The notes below the pieces were generated by a model. The model saw nothing but the letters and a program-made list of their open reading frames with translations. It was not told the DNA's origin and did not search any database. This document shows, in pieces, positions 56,518 to 64,000 of a stretch of 64,000 bases of DNA. This DNA comes from Mitsuokella jalaludinii DSM 13811 (GTDB taxonomy: Bacteria; Bacillota; Negativicutes; Selenomonadales; Selenomonadaceae). The translations under genes and the position numbers were made by a program. Positions within the stretch are counted from its first letter, which is position 1. Every line of letters begins with the position of its first letter. The stretch is taken from assembly GCF_000702905.1 (NCBI RefSeq), contig NZ_JNKR01000002.1:1-64000 (forward strand), given 5' to 3'.

Positions 56518-56550
56518 ATCCCGGGCACTTTACTGGTGCCCGGGATTTTT
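56518..56550 (+). terminator. Intrinsic terminator after aspS
   Basis: atcccgggcac (56518-56528) pairs with gtgcccgggat (56536-56546) and is followed by a T-run. Confidence 0.92.
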
Positions 56551-56566
56551 GCGCCGTTGCATCGTT

Positions 56567-56595
56567 TTGCATCTTGGACCGATTTATGATAGAAT
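56567..56595 (+). promoter_or_regulatory. Promoter of the WecG/TagA-family gene
   Basis: TTGCAT (56567-56572), a 17-base spacer and TAGAAT (56590-56595), about 58 bases before GTG 56653. Confidence 0.65.
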
Positions 56596-56652
56596 CTAAC
56601 GTATATCATGAAGGGCCGCAGTCTGCGGCTTTGTTTATGGGAGGGTAACGAA

Positions 56653-57378
56653 GTGCCGAAGAAGATTGATATCCTCGGGGTCAAGGTGGACCCCGTTACG
56701 ATGGAGGAAGCCGTCGCCCAAGTGGAGACGTATATGGATGAGATGTGCGGCGTGCTCGTCGCCACGGCCAATGCCGAGATGATCATGCGCGCGACGCACG
56801 ACCATGAGCTCATGAAGATCCTCAACAATGCCGCACTCGTCGTACCGGACGGTGCGGGCACGGTCTGGGCTGCGCATCACCTCGGACACGAGATGCCGGA
56901 ACGCGTCGCTGGCTACGACCTCGCACAGGAGCTCATGCGCCGCGCTCCGGAGAAGAAGCGCCGCATCTTCTTCTTCGGCTCGGCACCGGGCGTAGCGGAA
57001 CTCGCCAAGAAGAAGGCCGAGTCGCTCTACCCGGGCATCGAGATTGTCGGCACGCGCAACGGCTTCTTCTCGGAGAAGGACGAGCCGGGCATCATCGAGG
57101 AGATCCGCAAGGCGAAGCCGGACCTCTTGCTCGCGGCGCTCGGCGTACCGAAACAGGAGAAGTGGCTCTACGCCCACAAGGACGAACTCGGCGTGCCCGT
57201 CTCCATCGGCGTCGGCGGCACGCTCGACGTCATGGCCGGCGTCATGAAGCGCGCGCCGCGTTGGATGCAGAAGGCCAAGCTCGAGTGGCTCTTCCGCGGC
57301 ATGCTGCAGCCGAAGCGCGCCGGTCGCCTCATGGCGCTGCCGAAGTTCGTACTCAAGGTGCATCACGCCAAGAAGTGA
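56653..57378 (+). CDS. WecG/TagA/CpsF-family glycosyltransferase
   Basis: A 241-aa enzyme of the GT26 family, which transfers N-acetylmannosamine or related sugars to undecaprenyl-diphosphate-linked GlcNAc. The family signatures are ATANAEMIMRA, VVPDGAGTVWAAHHLG, RIFFFGSAPGVAELA, GTRNGFFSE and LLLAALGVPKQEKWLYAHKDEL ... GVGGTLDVMAGVMKRAPRWMQK. Which cell-surface polymer it serves is unknown because no other polymer genes lie beside it. GTG 56653 follows gggagggt; ATG 56608 is in frame but lies in the leader. Confidence 0.9.
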   Translation: MPKKIDILGVKVDPVTMEEAVAQVETYMDEMCGVLVATANAEMIMRATHDHELMKILNNAALVVPDGAGTVWAAHHLGHEMPERVAGYDLAQELMRRAPEKKRRIFFFGSAPGVAELAKKKAESLYPGIEIVGTRNGFFSEKDEPGIIEEIRKAKPDLLLAALGVPKQEKWLYAHKDELGVPVSIGVGGTLDVMAGVMKRAPRWMQKAKLEWLFRGMLQPKRAGRLMALPKFVLKVHHAKK

Positions 57379-57434
57379 TGACCGCCGCCTTTCAGAAAAG
57401 TCACAGGCGGGAGCGCCGGAATGGCCATCTCGTA

Positions 57435-57463
57435 TGGACAAAGGCAGGGCAATCCGCTATAAT
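57435..57463 (+). promoter_or_regulatory. Promoter of the psd-pssA-GT2 operon
   Basis: TGGACA (57435-57440), a 17-base spacer and TATAAT (57458-57463). Transcripts would begin near 57470. Confidence 0.75.
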
Positions 57464-57476
57464 TGTAAATTAGCAG

Positions 57477-57536
57477 GCAGGCCAGTGGCGAAACTGGCCT
57501 GCTCCTTATGCAGAGGGCTATCTGCATGGAGACATA
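57477..57536 (+). promoter_or_regulatory. Structured 5' leader of the psd operon
   Basis: Two hairpins lie between the promoter and the psd ribosome binding site: gcaggccag (57477-57485) / ctggcctgc (57494-57502), followed by ctcctt, and atgcag/ctgcat around 57508-57535. The first sits at the very 5' end of the RNA. Either 5' stabilisation or weak attenuation is possible. Confidence 0.45.
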
Positions 57537-57560
57537 TCAAATCGATCAGGAGGTGGAGGT

Positions 57561-58199
57561 TTGACTCCGATTATTTCAGAGGGATACCCGTTCATCGGGG
57601 GATGCTTCGTGCTGACACTGCTCTTCGGCTGGTCGCTGCATCCGCTGGCCGCCGTCGTGCCATTCGTCCTCATGCTCTATTTCTGCTACTTCTTCCGCAA
57701 CCCGAAGCGCCACATCGAGCAGGACTCGTCTGTCGTGCTCTCGCCGGCTGACGGGACAGTCACGGACATCGTGCCGCTCGAGACGGATGAGGACGGCTTC
57801 ATCAAGGAGCCGTGCAACAAGATTGTCATCTTCATGTCGGTCTTCAACGTGCACGTCAACCGCAGCCCGATCGAGGGTGAGATCAAGCTGCAGAAGTACT
57901 ACTGCGGCCGCTTCCGTCCCGCCTACAAGGACACGGTCGGCTTCGAGAACGAACACCACCTGCTCGGCATCGAGAACGGCCGCCTGCGCATCACGGTCAA
58001 GCAGATCGCAGGCATCCTGGCCCGCCGTATCGTCTCTTACGTCACGCTCGACGACAAGCTCGAGCAGGGAGAGCTCTACGGCATGATCAAGTTCGGCTCG
58101 TGCCTCGAGGTCGTCATGCCGCAGGACGTCGCTGTGACGGTCAAGAAGGGGCAGAAGGTCACGGGTGGCAAAACCATTATCGGGAGGATGAAAGACTGA
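57561..58199 (+). CDS. psd: Phosphatidylserine decarboxylase
   Basis: Converts phosphatidylserine to phosphatidylethanolamine in the inner membrane. The 212-aa proenzyme is of the short type: an N-terminal membrane segment (VLTLLFGWSLHPLAAVVPFVLMLYFCYFF), LSPADGTVTDI, the FMSVFNVHVNRSPIEG core, and the self-cleavage Gly-Ser within IKFGSCLEVV near residue 180 that creates the pyruvoyl group. TTG 57561 follows aggaggtgg. It overlaps pssA by one base (TGATG). Confidence 0.94.
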   Translation: MTPIISEGYPFIGGCFVLTLLFGWSLHPLAAVVPFVLMLYFCYFFRNPKRHIEQDSSVVLSPADGTVTDIVPLETDEDGFIKEPCNKIVIFMSVFNVHVNRSPIEGEIKLQKYYCGRFRPAYKDTVGFENEHHLLGIENGRLRITVKQIAGILARRIVSYVTLDDKLEQGELYGMIKFGSCLEVVMPQDVAVTVKKGQKVTGGKTIIGRMKD

Positions 58200-58909
58200 T
58201 GGACTATCGCAGGTTAATACCGAATATGTGTACCTCATCGAACCTCGTCTTCGGCATGTGTTCGATCCTTTCCACGTACAGTGGGAACCTCGTCTGGGGT
58301 TCGATCTTTATTCTGCTCGCGCTCGTCGCGGATGGCCTTGACGGCCGCACAGCCCGCTTCTTCGGCGTGGCCAGCGAGATGGGCAAGGAGATGGACTCGC
58401 TCTGCGACCTCGGCTCCTTCGGCATCGCGCCGGCCTTCCTCGCCTGGGCCTTTGTGCTGCATAACCACGGCTTCCTCGGTGTCGTCGTCGCGATCTTCTT
58501 CGCGATCTGCGGCATGTGGCGCCTCGCGCGCTTCAACGTCAACGCCTCGGTCGTGCACGGCTACTTCATGGGCCTCGCCATCCCGGCAGGCGGCAACATC
58601 GTCGCGATGACGACGCTGCTCTTCGTCGAGCTCGGCGTCGATCCGATGGCTTTTGGCATCGCGTATCCCATCGTCATGGCCTTCGTCGGCTGGCTCATGG
58701 TCAGCCACGTCCACTATCCGAACTTCAAGGGCGATGGGGCAGAGCCCATCTACCTCATCTCGAAGATTGTCGCACTCGTCATGTTCCTCGCCATCCTCTG
58801 GCTCGGCCACGCATCGCTCTTAGCGGCTCTCGCTGTCGCTCTGTTCTCGACGTATGCGGTCCTGGGCATCGTCAATTCTCTGCTGGCAAGTTTTGCAAAG
58901 AAAGGCTGA
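58199..58909 (+). CDS. pssA: CDP-diacylglycerol-serine O-phosphatidyltransferase
   Basis: Makes phosphatidylserine from CDP-diacylglycerol and serine, feeding Psd. A 236-aa multispan protein carrying the CDP-alcohol phosphotransferase motif in DGLDGRTARFFGVASEMGKE and MDSLCDLGSFG (DG..AR..G..D..D pattern). ATG 58199 follows gggagga, inside psd. The psd-pssA coupling provides phosphatidylethanolamine synthesis. Confidence 0.94.
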   Translation: MDYRRLIPNMCTSSNLVFGMCSILSTYSGNLVWGSIFILLALVADGLDGRTARFFGVASEMGKEMDSLCDLGSFGIAPAFLAWAFVLHNHGFLGVVVAIFFAICGMWRLARFNVNASVVHGYFMGLAIPAGGNIVAMTTLLFVELGVDPMAFGIAYPIVMAFVGWLMVSHVHYPNFKGDGAEPIYLISKIVALVMFLAILWLGHASLLAALAVALFSTYAVLGIVNSLLASFAKKG

Positions 58910-60190
58910 TTGTTTTTGTTCACACATCCTTTTGACATCATCATGGTGCCAATGCAGATCCTGATCTTCCTCTTCACGCTCTATTTCTTCGTCATCGGCT
59001 TCTGCGGCATGTGGCGCAAGAAAGAGGTCAAGATCAAGACGCCGCGCAAGACGTTTGCACTCGTCGTCGCGGCACACAACGAGCACGCCGTCATCGGCCA
59101 GCTCGTCGAGAACCTCAAGCAGCTCAACTATCCGAAGGACATGTATGACATCTACGTCATCGCCGACAACTGCACGGACAACACGGCAGAGATTGCCGAG
59201 GAGGCAGGGGCGCTCGTCCACGTGCGCACGCATCCGACGAAGAAGAGCAAGGGCTATGCGCTCCAGTGGATGTTCGACCGCCTGTTCAAGATGGACAAGC
59301 AGTACGATGCCGTCTGCGTCTTCGATGCCGACAACCTCGTACACCCGCAGTTCCTCATGGAGATGAACAACCGCCTCTGCAAGGGCGACAAGGTCATCCA
59401 GGGCTACATGGACGCGAAGAATCCGTACGACACGTGGGTCTCGGGCACGTTTGCCATCGCGTTCTGGGTCATCTGCTACATCTCGCACCTCGCGAAGTCG
59501 AACATCGGCCTCTCGGCCTGCCTCGGCGGCACGGGCATGTGCTTTGCTTCGGAGATCCTCAAGAAGCACGGCTGGCAGGCGACCTGCCTGACAGAGGACA
59601 TGGAGTTCACGATGAAGTGCATGGCCGAGGGCATCAAGACGAGCTGGGCACACGACGCCATCATCTACGACGAGAAGCCGCTGACGTTCAAGCAGTCGTG
59701 GAACCAGCGCCGCCGCTGGGCACAGGGCCAGTTCGACGTCGGCAACCGCTTCATCCCGAAGATGCTCAAGGCCGGCTGGAAGCACAAGGACATCCGCATG
59801 TGGGATGAGTGCATCTACCTCATGCAGCCGCACTTCCTGATGATCTCGACGATCTTCATCGTCATCAGCTACATCCAGCTCGCCTTCCCGCCGTTCTACA
59901 CGAATATCTACAACTTCATGCCGTCCCAGCTCATGACGGCCATCATGCTCGGCCAGTACATCCTGCCGATGATCATCCTGATCAAGATCCGCGCGAAGTG
60001 GAAGTCCTGGCTCTACATGCTGCTGTATCCGGTCTTCATCTACTCGTGGATCCCGATCATCTTCCTCGGCTTCATCCACCGCAATGAGCACGAGTGGAGC
60101 CACACGCAGCACACGCGCGCCATGAGCATGAACGACATCGTCGGCAACGTCAAGAACACGAAGTCGATTGAGAAGTCACTCAAGAAGTAA
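58910..60190 (+). CDS. Family 2 glycosyltransferase, membrane-bound
   Basis: A 426-aa processive-type GT2. It has an N-terminal TM (IMVPMQILIFLFTLYFFVIGF), the catalytic domain LVVAAHNEHAVIGQLVENL, FDADN (DxD, ~139), LTEDMEF (~228) and the QRRRWAQGQ motif (~265) seen in cellulose-, chitin- and hyaluronan-synthase-like enzymes, then four C-terminal TMs. The donor sugar and product are unknown; it could add sugars to a lipid or polymer in the envelope. The start is TTG 58910 or 58916 after aaagaaagg, directly after pssA, so it is co-transcribed with lipid genes. Confidence 0.85.
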   Translation: MFLFTHPFDIIMVPMQILIFLFTLYFFVIGFCGMWRKKEVKIKTPRKTFALVVAAHNEHAVIGQLVENLKQLNYPKDMYDIYVIADNCTDNTAEIAEEAGALVHVRTHPTKKSKGYALQWMFDRLFKMDKQYDAVCVFDADNLVHPQFLMEMNNRLCKGDKVIQGYMDAKNPYDTWVSGTFAIAFWVICYISHLAKSNIGLSACLGGTGMCFASEILKKHGWQATCLTEDMEFTMKCMAEGIKTSWAHDAIIYDEKPLTFKQSWNQRRRWAQGQFDVGNRFIPKMLKAGWKHKDIRMWDECIYLMQPHFLMISTIFIVISYIQLAFPPFYTNIYNFMPSQLMTAIMLGQYILPMIILIKIRAKWKSWLYMLLYPVFIYSWIPIIFLGFIHRNEHEWSHTQHTRAMSMNDIVGNVKNTKSIEKSLKK

Positions 60191-60196
60191 AGAATC

Positions 60197-60227
60197 ACCT
60201 CCCTCTCTATGCAGGGAGGTTTGTTTT
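60197..60227 (+). terminator. Intrinsic terminator after the GT2 gene
   Basis: acctccct (60197-60204) pairs with agggaggt (60213-60220) and is followed by TTGTTTTT. The queD ribosome binding site lies right behind it, so some readthrough may feed queDE. Confidence 0.8.
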
Positions 60228-60242
60228 TAGGAGGAGTCAATC

Positions 60243-60620
60243 ATGTACACACTCAAAGTCGAAGGTGCCTTTGAAGCGGCACACCGCGTCGTCAACTACC
60301 CGGGCAAGTGCGACCGCCTGCACGGCCACAACTGGAAGGTCGAGGCGCTCGTCAAGGGAACGGAGCTCGACGAGCTCGGCATGCTCGTCGATTTCAAGGC
60401 CATCAAGGGCGCGCTCAAGGCTGCGCTCGACCGCTTTGACCACCGCTTCCTCAACGAGCTCGAGCCGTTCTCGACGGGCGTCAACCCGACGGCAGAGAAC
60501 CTCGCGCGCATCATCTTCGAGGAGCTTGAAAAGAGCCCTGTCTTCGTGCGCGACAGCCATCTCGCAGCCATCACAGTCTACGAGACGCCGACGTCGTCTG
60601 TCACCTACACGAGGGACTGA
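60243..60620 (+). CDS. queD: 6-carboxy-5,6,7,8-tetrahydropterin synthase
   Basis: The second step of 7-deazaguanine synthesis: dihydroneopterin triphosphate to carboxytetrahydropterin. 125 aa. The zinc ligands are His14 (FEAAHRV) and His27/His29 (DRLHGHNW), with the catalytic Cys23 (GKCDR). The region FDHRFLNEL contributes a second catalytic His. ATG 60243 follows aggag. queE begins two bases after its stop. Confidence 0.95.
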   Translation: MYTLKVEGAFEAAHRVVNYPGKCDRLHGHNWKVEALVKGTELDELGMLVDFKAIKGALKAALDRFDHRFLNELEPFSTGVNPTAENLARIIFEELEKSPVFVRDSHLAAITVYETPTSSVTYTRD

Positions 60621-60622
60621 CG

Positions 60623-61378
60623 ATGAACGCAAACAACGAGAACCTCATCGAGATATTCTCCTCGATACAGGGGGAGGGCAAGTACGTCGGCTGCCGCCAG
60701 GTCTTTGTGCGCCTCGAGGGCTGCAATCTCGACTGCAGCTACTGTGACACAGAGAACAAGCCTGGCTCTCATCCCGTCTGCCAGGTCGAGACGGCTGCTG
60801 GTTCGCGTACCTTCGAGACCATCAAGAATCCGATGACCGCCTCTGAGACGGCCGCTGTCATCGCCAATCTCCTGCAGGAAGTCCCGCACGAGGCCGTGAG
60901 CTTCACCGGCGGCGAGCCGCTGCTGCACGCCGCCTTCATCCGCGCGGTCGTAGAAGCGCTGCACGCGCTCGGCCAGCGGCCGAAGGTCTTCCTCGAGACG
61001 AACGGCACGCTCTACCGCGAGCTCGCCTCCATCCTCGACATCACCGACATCATCAGCATGGACATCAAGCTGCCGAGCATCGTGACAAAGCCACAGTGGG
61101 AGGCGCATGCGCGCTTCCTCGAGCTCGCGCGCACGAAGGACCTCTACGTCAAGCTCGTCGTCTCGGCTGAGACGACCGACAAGGAGTTCAAGAAGAGCGT
61201 CGCCCTGCTCGAAAAGGAGGCTCCTGACGCGCTCTTCATCATCCAGCCCGTCACGCCGTACGGCGGCTGTGAGGCGGCGAGCCCCGAGAAGATCCTCGCC
61301 TGTCAGTCGTATGCGCTCAAGCACCTCAGGGATGTCCGCGTCATCCCGCAGACCCACAAGATGATCGGGCAGCTCTGA
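60623..61378 (+). CDS. queE: 7-carboxy-7-deazaguanine synthase (radical SAM)
   Basis: Ring-contracts carboxytetrahydropterin to 7-carboxy-7-deazaguanine with SAM, a [4Fe-4S] cluster and Mg2+. 251 aa. The cluster Cys34, Cys38 and Cys41 lie in [13 protein letters not shown], preceded by [33 protein letters not shown] and MDIKLPSI are further family motifs. An insertion between residues ~45 and 80 makes it longer than the minimal form. queC and queF are not in this window. A cccacaagatg/catcttgtggg hairpin spans the stop codon. Confidence 0.94.
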   Translation: MNANNENLIEIFSSIQGEGKYVGCRQVFVRLEGCNLDCSYCDTENKPGSHPVCQVETAAGSRTFETIKNPMTASETAAVIANLLQEVPHEAVSFTGGEPLLHAAFIRAVVEALHALGQRPKVFLETNGTLYRELASILDITDIISMDIKLPSIVTKPQWEAHARFLELARTKDLYVKLVVSAETTDKEFKKSVALLEKEAPDALFIIQPVTPYGGCEAASPEKILACQSYALKHLRDVRVIPQTHKMIGQL

Positions 61379-61390
61379 CCATCTTGTGGG
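61353..61390 (+). terminator. Stem-loop across the queE stop codon
   Basis: cccacaagatg (61353-61363) pairs perfectly with catcttgtggg (61380-61390). No T-run follows immediately, so it could be a pause or 3'-end-stabilising element rather than an efficient terminator. Confidence 0.5.
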
Positions 61391-61445
61391 CTGAGGATTG
61401 AGATAGCCGCATTTTTCTGTTTTGTTTGCTAAGGGAGAATCAGAC

Positions 61446-62024
61446 ATGAAACTGTTGGAAGAGAGAATCAAGAAGGACGGCATCGTGCTGCCGGGCAATG
61501 TGCTCAAGGTCGACTCGTTCCTCAATCACCAGATTGACCCGGAACTCTCGCAGGCGATGGGCGAGGAGTTCGCGCGCCTCTTCAAGGATGCGGGTATCGA
61601 CCGCGTCCTGACTGTCGAGGCCTCGGGCATCGCCATCGGCGTCATGACGGCGCTTACGCTCCACGTGCCGCTCGTCTTCGCGCGCAAGAAGAAGTCGGCT
61701 CTCATTAACGAGCCCATCTACACGCATCGCGTCTTCTCGTACACCAAAAAGGAGTACTCCGACATCCTCGTGCTGCAGAAGTTCCTGCCAGCCGGCGAGA
61801 ATGTCCTGATCATCGATGATTTCCTCGCCAACGGCGAGGCGGCACTCGGCCTCGCGAAGCTCGTCGAGGAAGCCGGCTCGAAGGTCGCCGGCATCGGCAT
61901 CGCCATCGAGAAAGCCTTCCAGCCCGGCCACCAGCGCCTGCTTGACAAGGGATACCACCTCGAAGCGCTCGCGAGCATCGCCTCGCTCGAAGGCGGCACG
62001 ATTCGCTTCACGGCAGAGGACTGA
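61446..62024 (+). CDS. xpt: Xanthine phosphoribosyltransferase
   Basis: Salvages xanthine (and probably guanine) to XMP/GMP with PRPP. 192 aa, the Firmicutes type. It has [31 protein letters not shown] at the N terminus, [17 protein letters not shown] and the PRPP loop [19 protein letters not shown] 61446 follows aaggga. The gap upstream is too short for the purine riboswitch often found before xpt. The permease gene follows after 13 bases. Confidence 0.94.
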   Translation: MKLLEERIKKDGIVLPGNVLKVDSFLNHQIDPELSQAMGEEFARLFKDAGIDRVLTVEASGIAIGVMTALTLHVPLVFARKKKSALINEPIYTHRVFSYTKKEYSDILVLQKFLPAGENVLIIDDFLANGEAALGLAKLVEEAGSKVAGIGIAIEKAFQPGHQRLLDKGYHLEALASIASLEGGTIRFTAED

Positions 62025-62037
62025 GGGGGCGGCCATC

Positions 62038-63405
62038 GTGACTACAACTGCTACCGCCGCTGTCCATCCCGTCGACCAGAAGCTGCCGTGGGGCAGGACG
62101 CTCGTCTACGCCTTCCAGCACGTCCTCGCCATGTACGCGGGTGCTGTGGCCGTGCCGCTCGTCCTCGCGGGGGCGGTTCATCTCAGTACGGAAGAGCTCA
62201 TCTACCTCATCAATGCCGACCTCTTCACCTGCGGCATCGCGACGCTCGTCCAGTCGCTGAGCATTCGTGACTATATCGGCTCCAAGCTGCCGATCGTCCA
62301 AGGCTGCACCTTCACCGCCGTTACGCCGATGATCATCATCGCCAACACGCACGGCGGCGGCGCGGCCGGCCTGCAGGTCGTCTACGGCGCGGCCATCTTC
62401 GCCGGCGTCGCCTGTTTCGTCATCAGCAACTTCTTCAGCAAGATGCTGCGCTTCTTCCCGCCAGTCGTCACGGGTTCGGTCATCACGGTCATCGGCCTCT
62501 CGCTGATGCCGGTCGCCGTCAACTGGATTGCCGGTGCAAACCCGTCTGCGCCCGACTACTGTGAGCCGACCCACATCCTCATGGCCGCCGTCGTGCTCGC
62601 CATCATTCTCGTCATCTACCGTGTCTGCCGCGGCTTTTTGCGCCAGATCAGCGTGCTTCTCGGCCTTGTCATCGGCACGCTGATTGCCGATGCGTTCGGC
62701 ATGGCCGATTTCCACGCCGTAGGGGAGGCGGCAGCGCTCGGCATCACGACGCCGTTCGCCTTCGGCTATCCCGTCTTTGAACCGGTCTCGTGCCTCGCGA
62801 TGACGCTCGTCATGCTCGTGACGATGGCCGAGACGACAGGTGATATCGTCGCGGTCACCGAGATTGTCGACAAGCCGATGACCGAGAGCATGCTGACGAA
62901 GGCGCTGCGTGCCGACGGCTTCTCCACGGCACTCGGCGGCATCTTCAACACCTTCCCGTACACCGCCTTTGCCCAGAACATCGGTCTCATCGGCATGACG
63001 GGCGTGCGCAGCCGCTACATCGTCGCCGTCTGCGGCGTCATGCTCATGATCCTCGGCCTCTTTCCGAAGATGGCCGCCGTCGTCGCCAGTGTGCCGACGA
63101 TGGTCTTAGGAGGCGCCGGCCTCGCGATGTTCGGCATGGTCGCCGCCAGCGGCTTCCAGGCCCTCTCAAAGGCAGAGCTGCACAAGAAGGGCAACATCAT
63201 GGTCGTCGCCATCAGCGTTGCCGTCGCTCTGATCCCAATCGGCGTGCCGAGCTTCTACAGCAAGTTCCCGACCTGGGTCCAGATCCTCTGCAACAGCGGC
63301 ATCACGATTGGCAGCATCACGGCCATCATATTAAACCTGTTCCTGCGCGACGCGCCGGACCCGGACGAAGAAAAACCTTTGTTTTCCAAGTCCGCACAGA
63401 AATAA
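62038..63405 (+). CDS. NCS2-family xanthine/uracil (purine) permease
   Basis: A 455-aa transporter with about 14 membrane segments. NCS2 signatures include YAFQHVLAMYAGAVAVPLVL, LPIVQGCTFTAVTPM, FFPPVVTGSVITVIGLSLMPVA, MAETTGDIVAVTEIV and FNTFPYTAFAQNIGLIGMTGVRSR. Its pairing with xpt points to xanthine (or uric acid) as substrate; the family also carries uracil, so specificity is inferred from context. GTG 62038 follows gaggggg; a longer frame from 61816 runs inside xpt. Confidence 0.93.
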   Translation: MTTTATAAVHPVDQKLPWGRTLVYAFQHVLAMYAGAVAVPLVLAGAVHLSTEELIYLINADLFTCGIATLVQSLSIRDYIGSKLPIVQGCTFTAVTPMIIIANTHGGGAAGLQVVYGAAIFAGVACFVISNFFSKMLRFFPPVVTGSVITVIGLSLMPVAVNWIAGANPSAPDYCEPTHILMAAVVLAIILVIYRVCRGFLRQISVLLGLVIGTLIADAFGMADFHAVGEAAALGITTPFAFGYPVFEPVSCLAMTLVMLVTMAETTGDIVAVTEIVDKPMTESMLTKALRADGFSTALGGIFNTFPYTAFAQNIGLIGMTGVRSRYIVAVCGVMLMILGLFPKMAAVVASVPTMVLGGAGLAMFGMVAASGFQALSKAELHKKGNIMVVAISVAVALIPIGVPSFYSKFPTWVQILCNSGITIGSITAIILNLFLRDAPDPDEEKPLFSKSAQK

Positions 63406-63439
63406 AAGACCTTACCTGAATTAATCAGATGGAGAATTG

Positions 63440-64000
63440 ATGATGCGTACAAAAGAAAGAAACAGCGGCATCGCCAAAAAGTTTCGTCACATAGTTCTGC
63501 TTGTGCTGTTCTGTCTTTGCCTGTCCTGCAGCATGGGCATGGCCGAATCCCCGGAGCAGCCGGCCTATCTTCATGAGCTTGAGGACTTAGAGCAGCAGTA
63601 TCAAGCCGTCGTCGGCGTGTATGCCATCGACACCGAAACGGGTAGGACCATCGCGTATCATGAAGACAAGCGCTTCTCCTACTGCTCGACGCACAAGGCT
63701 TTGCTGGCCGGAGCCATCCTGCAGCACTTTTCCCTAGCTGACCTGAACGAAGTCATCCACTACAGCGCAGATGACATCCTGTCCTATGCGCCGGTGACGA
63801 AAAATCACATCAGCGAAGGCATGACCCTCGGCAGTCTCTGCGAGGCAGCCATACGCGTCAGCGACAATACCGCGGCCAACCTGATGATGCAGAAATTAGG
63901 CGGCCCGAAAGTTTTTAAGGACTGCCTGCAGGAAATCGGGGATAAGACCACGAGACCCGTGCGCCTGGAACCGGAGCTTAATACGCGGGACGGCAAAAAG
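63440..64000 (+). CDS. Class A beta-lactamase, N-terminal part (cut by window edge)
   Basis: 187 codons of a serine beta-lactamase. The export signal is KKFRHIVLLVLFCLCLSCSMGMA. The active-site Ser83-T-H-Lys86 (STHK; S70xxK73 in the standard numbering) is preceded by Cys82 (position 69). The SDN motif lies at 141-143 (S130-D-N132). The omega-loop Glu177 is in RLEPELN (E166). The downstream KTG motif lies outside the window. ATG 63440 or 63443 follows ggag. The subfamily and hydrolytic spectrum cannot be set from this part; a penicillin-binding or low-activity role is not excluded. Confidence 0.9.
   Translation, partial: MMRTKERNSGIAKKFRHIVLLVLFCLCLSCSMGMAESPEQPAYLHELEDLEQQYQAVVGVYAIDTETGRTIAYHEDKRFSYCSTHKALLAGAILQHFSLADLNEVIHYSADDILSYAPVTKNHISEGMTLGSLCEAAIRVSDNTAANLMMQKLGGPKVFKDCLQEIGDKTTRPVRLEPELNTRDGKK

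Noticed and set aside
61379-61445. Purine riboswitch before xpt
   Set aside because: The 67-base gap is too short for the aptamer plus a platform, and no purine-aptamer core is visible.

Overview
The window looks like chromosomal DNA of an anaerobic diderm Firmicute of the Negativicutes (Selenomonas/Mitsuokella/Megamonas-like). The reasons are a high-GC backbone with Firmicutes-style purine-rich ribosome binding sites and many TTG/GTG starts, Firmicutes-type genes (a pyrB-C-carA-carB-K-D-F-E operon with PyrK/PyrDB, hemZ, a folate ECF S-component behind a THF riboswitch), and outer-membrane hallmarks (a YadA-type trimeric autotransporter ending in an SLH domain, and PE synthesis through Psd/PssA). 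The genus is inference.

Layout. 1-345 is the 3' end of an IS30-type element. It interrupts a giant YadA-like adhesin gene whose remaining 3,404 codons run to 10643. 10865-12478 encodes a metallo-beta-lactamase/beta-CASP protein. 12514-22448 is a complete UMP biosynthesis operon: a promoter, an attenuator-like leader, eight tightly coupled genes and a strong terminator. 22551-25895 holds small metabolic genes and, at 24007-24544, a convergent arrangement of a candidate small RNA and a 51-residue hydrophobic peptide that resembles type I toxin-antitoxin loci. 25896-28723 is a repeat and mobile zone with duplicated hairpins, a MITE-like element and an IS1182-type element whose transposase carries an in-frame UGA. 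28724-29516 is a folate-transporter S-component gene behind a THF riboswitch.

29530-36550 is an AT-rich island, visibly unlike its GC-rich neighbours. Five co-directional, mostly overlapping genes encode a winged-helix-like protein, a PLD-nuclease/SF2-helicase fusion, a 65-residue peptide, a Rad50/DndD-like zinc-hook ATPase and a small helical protein. They are followed by a convergent radical SAM gene. This set is the best candidate for an undescribed defence system here.

36607-64000 returns to core genome. It carries a nucleoside phosphorylase with PnuC, a 2-hydroxyacid dehydrogenase, nicotinate phosphoribosyltransferase, aroE, tgt-yajC-(5-FCL)-secD-secF, a cluster of inverted-repeat elements (46284-46778), recJ, rel, a Fur-family regulator coupled to hemZ, hisS-aspS, a WecG/TagA glycosyltransferase, psd-pssA-GT2, queD-queE, xpt with an NCS2 purine permease, and the start of a class A beta-lactamase cut by the window edge.

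Pathway links. The pyr operon makes UMP from bicarbonate, glutamine, aspartate and PRPP. xpt plus the permease salvage xanthine. The phosphorylase, PnuC and nicotinate phosphoribosyltransferase point to pyridine nucleoside and NAD salvage. queD/queE and tgt belong to queuosine biosynthesis. yajC/secDF assist protein export. No tRNA, rRNA or CRISPR array was recognised.
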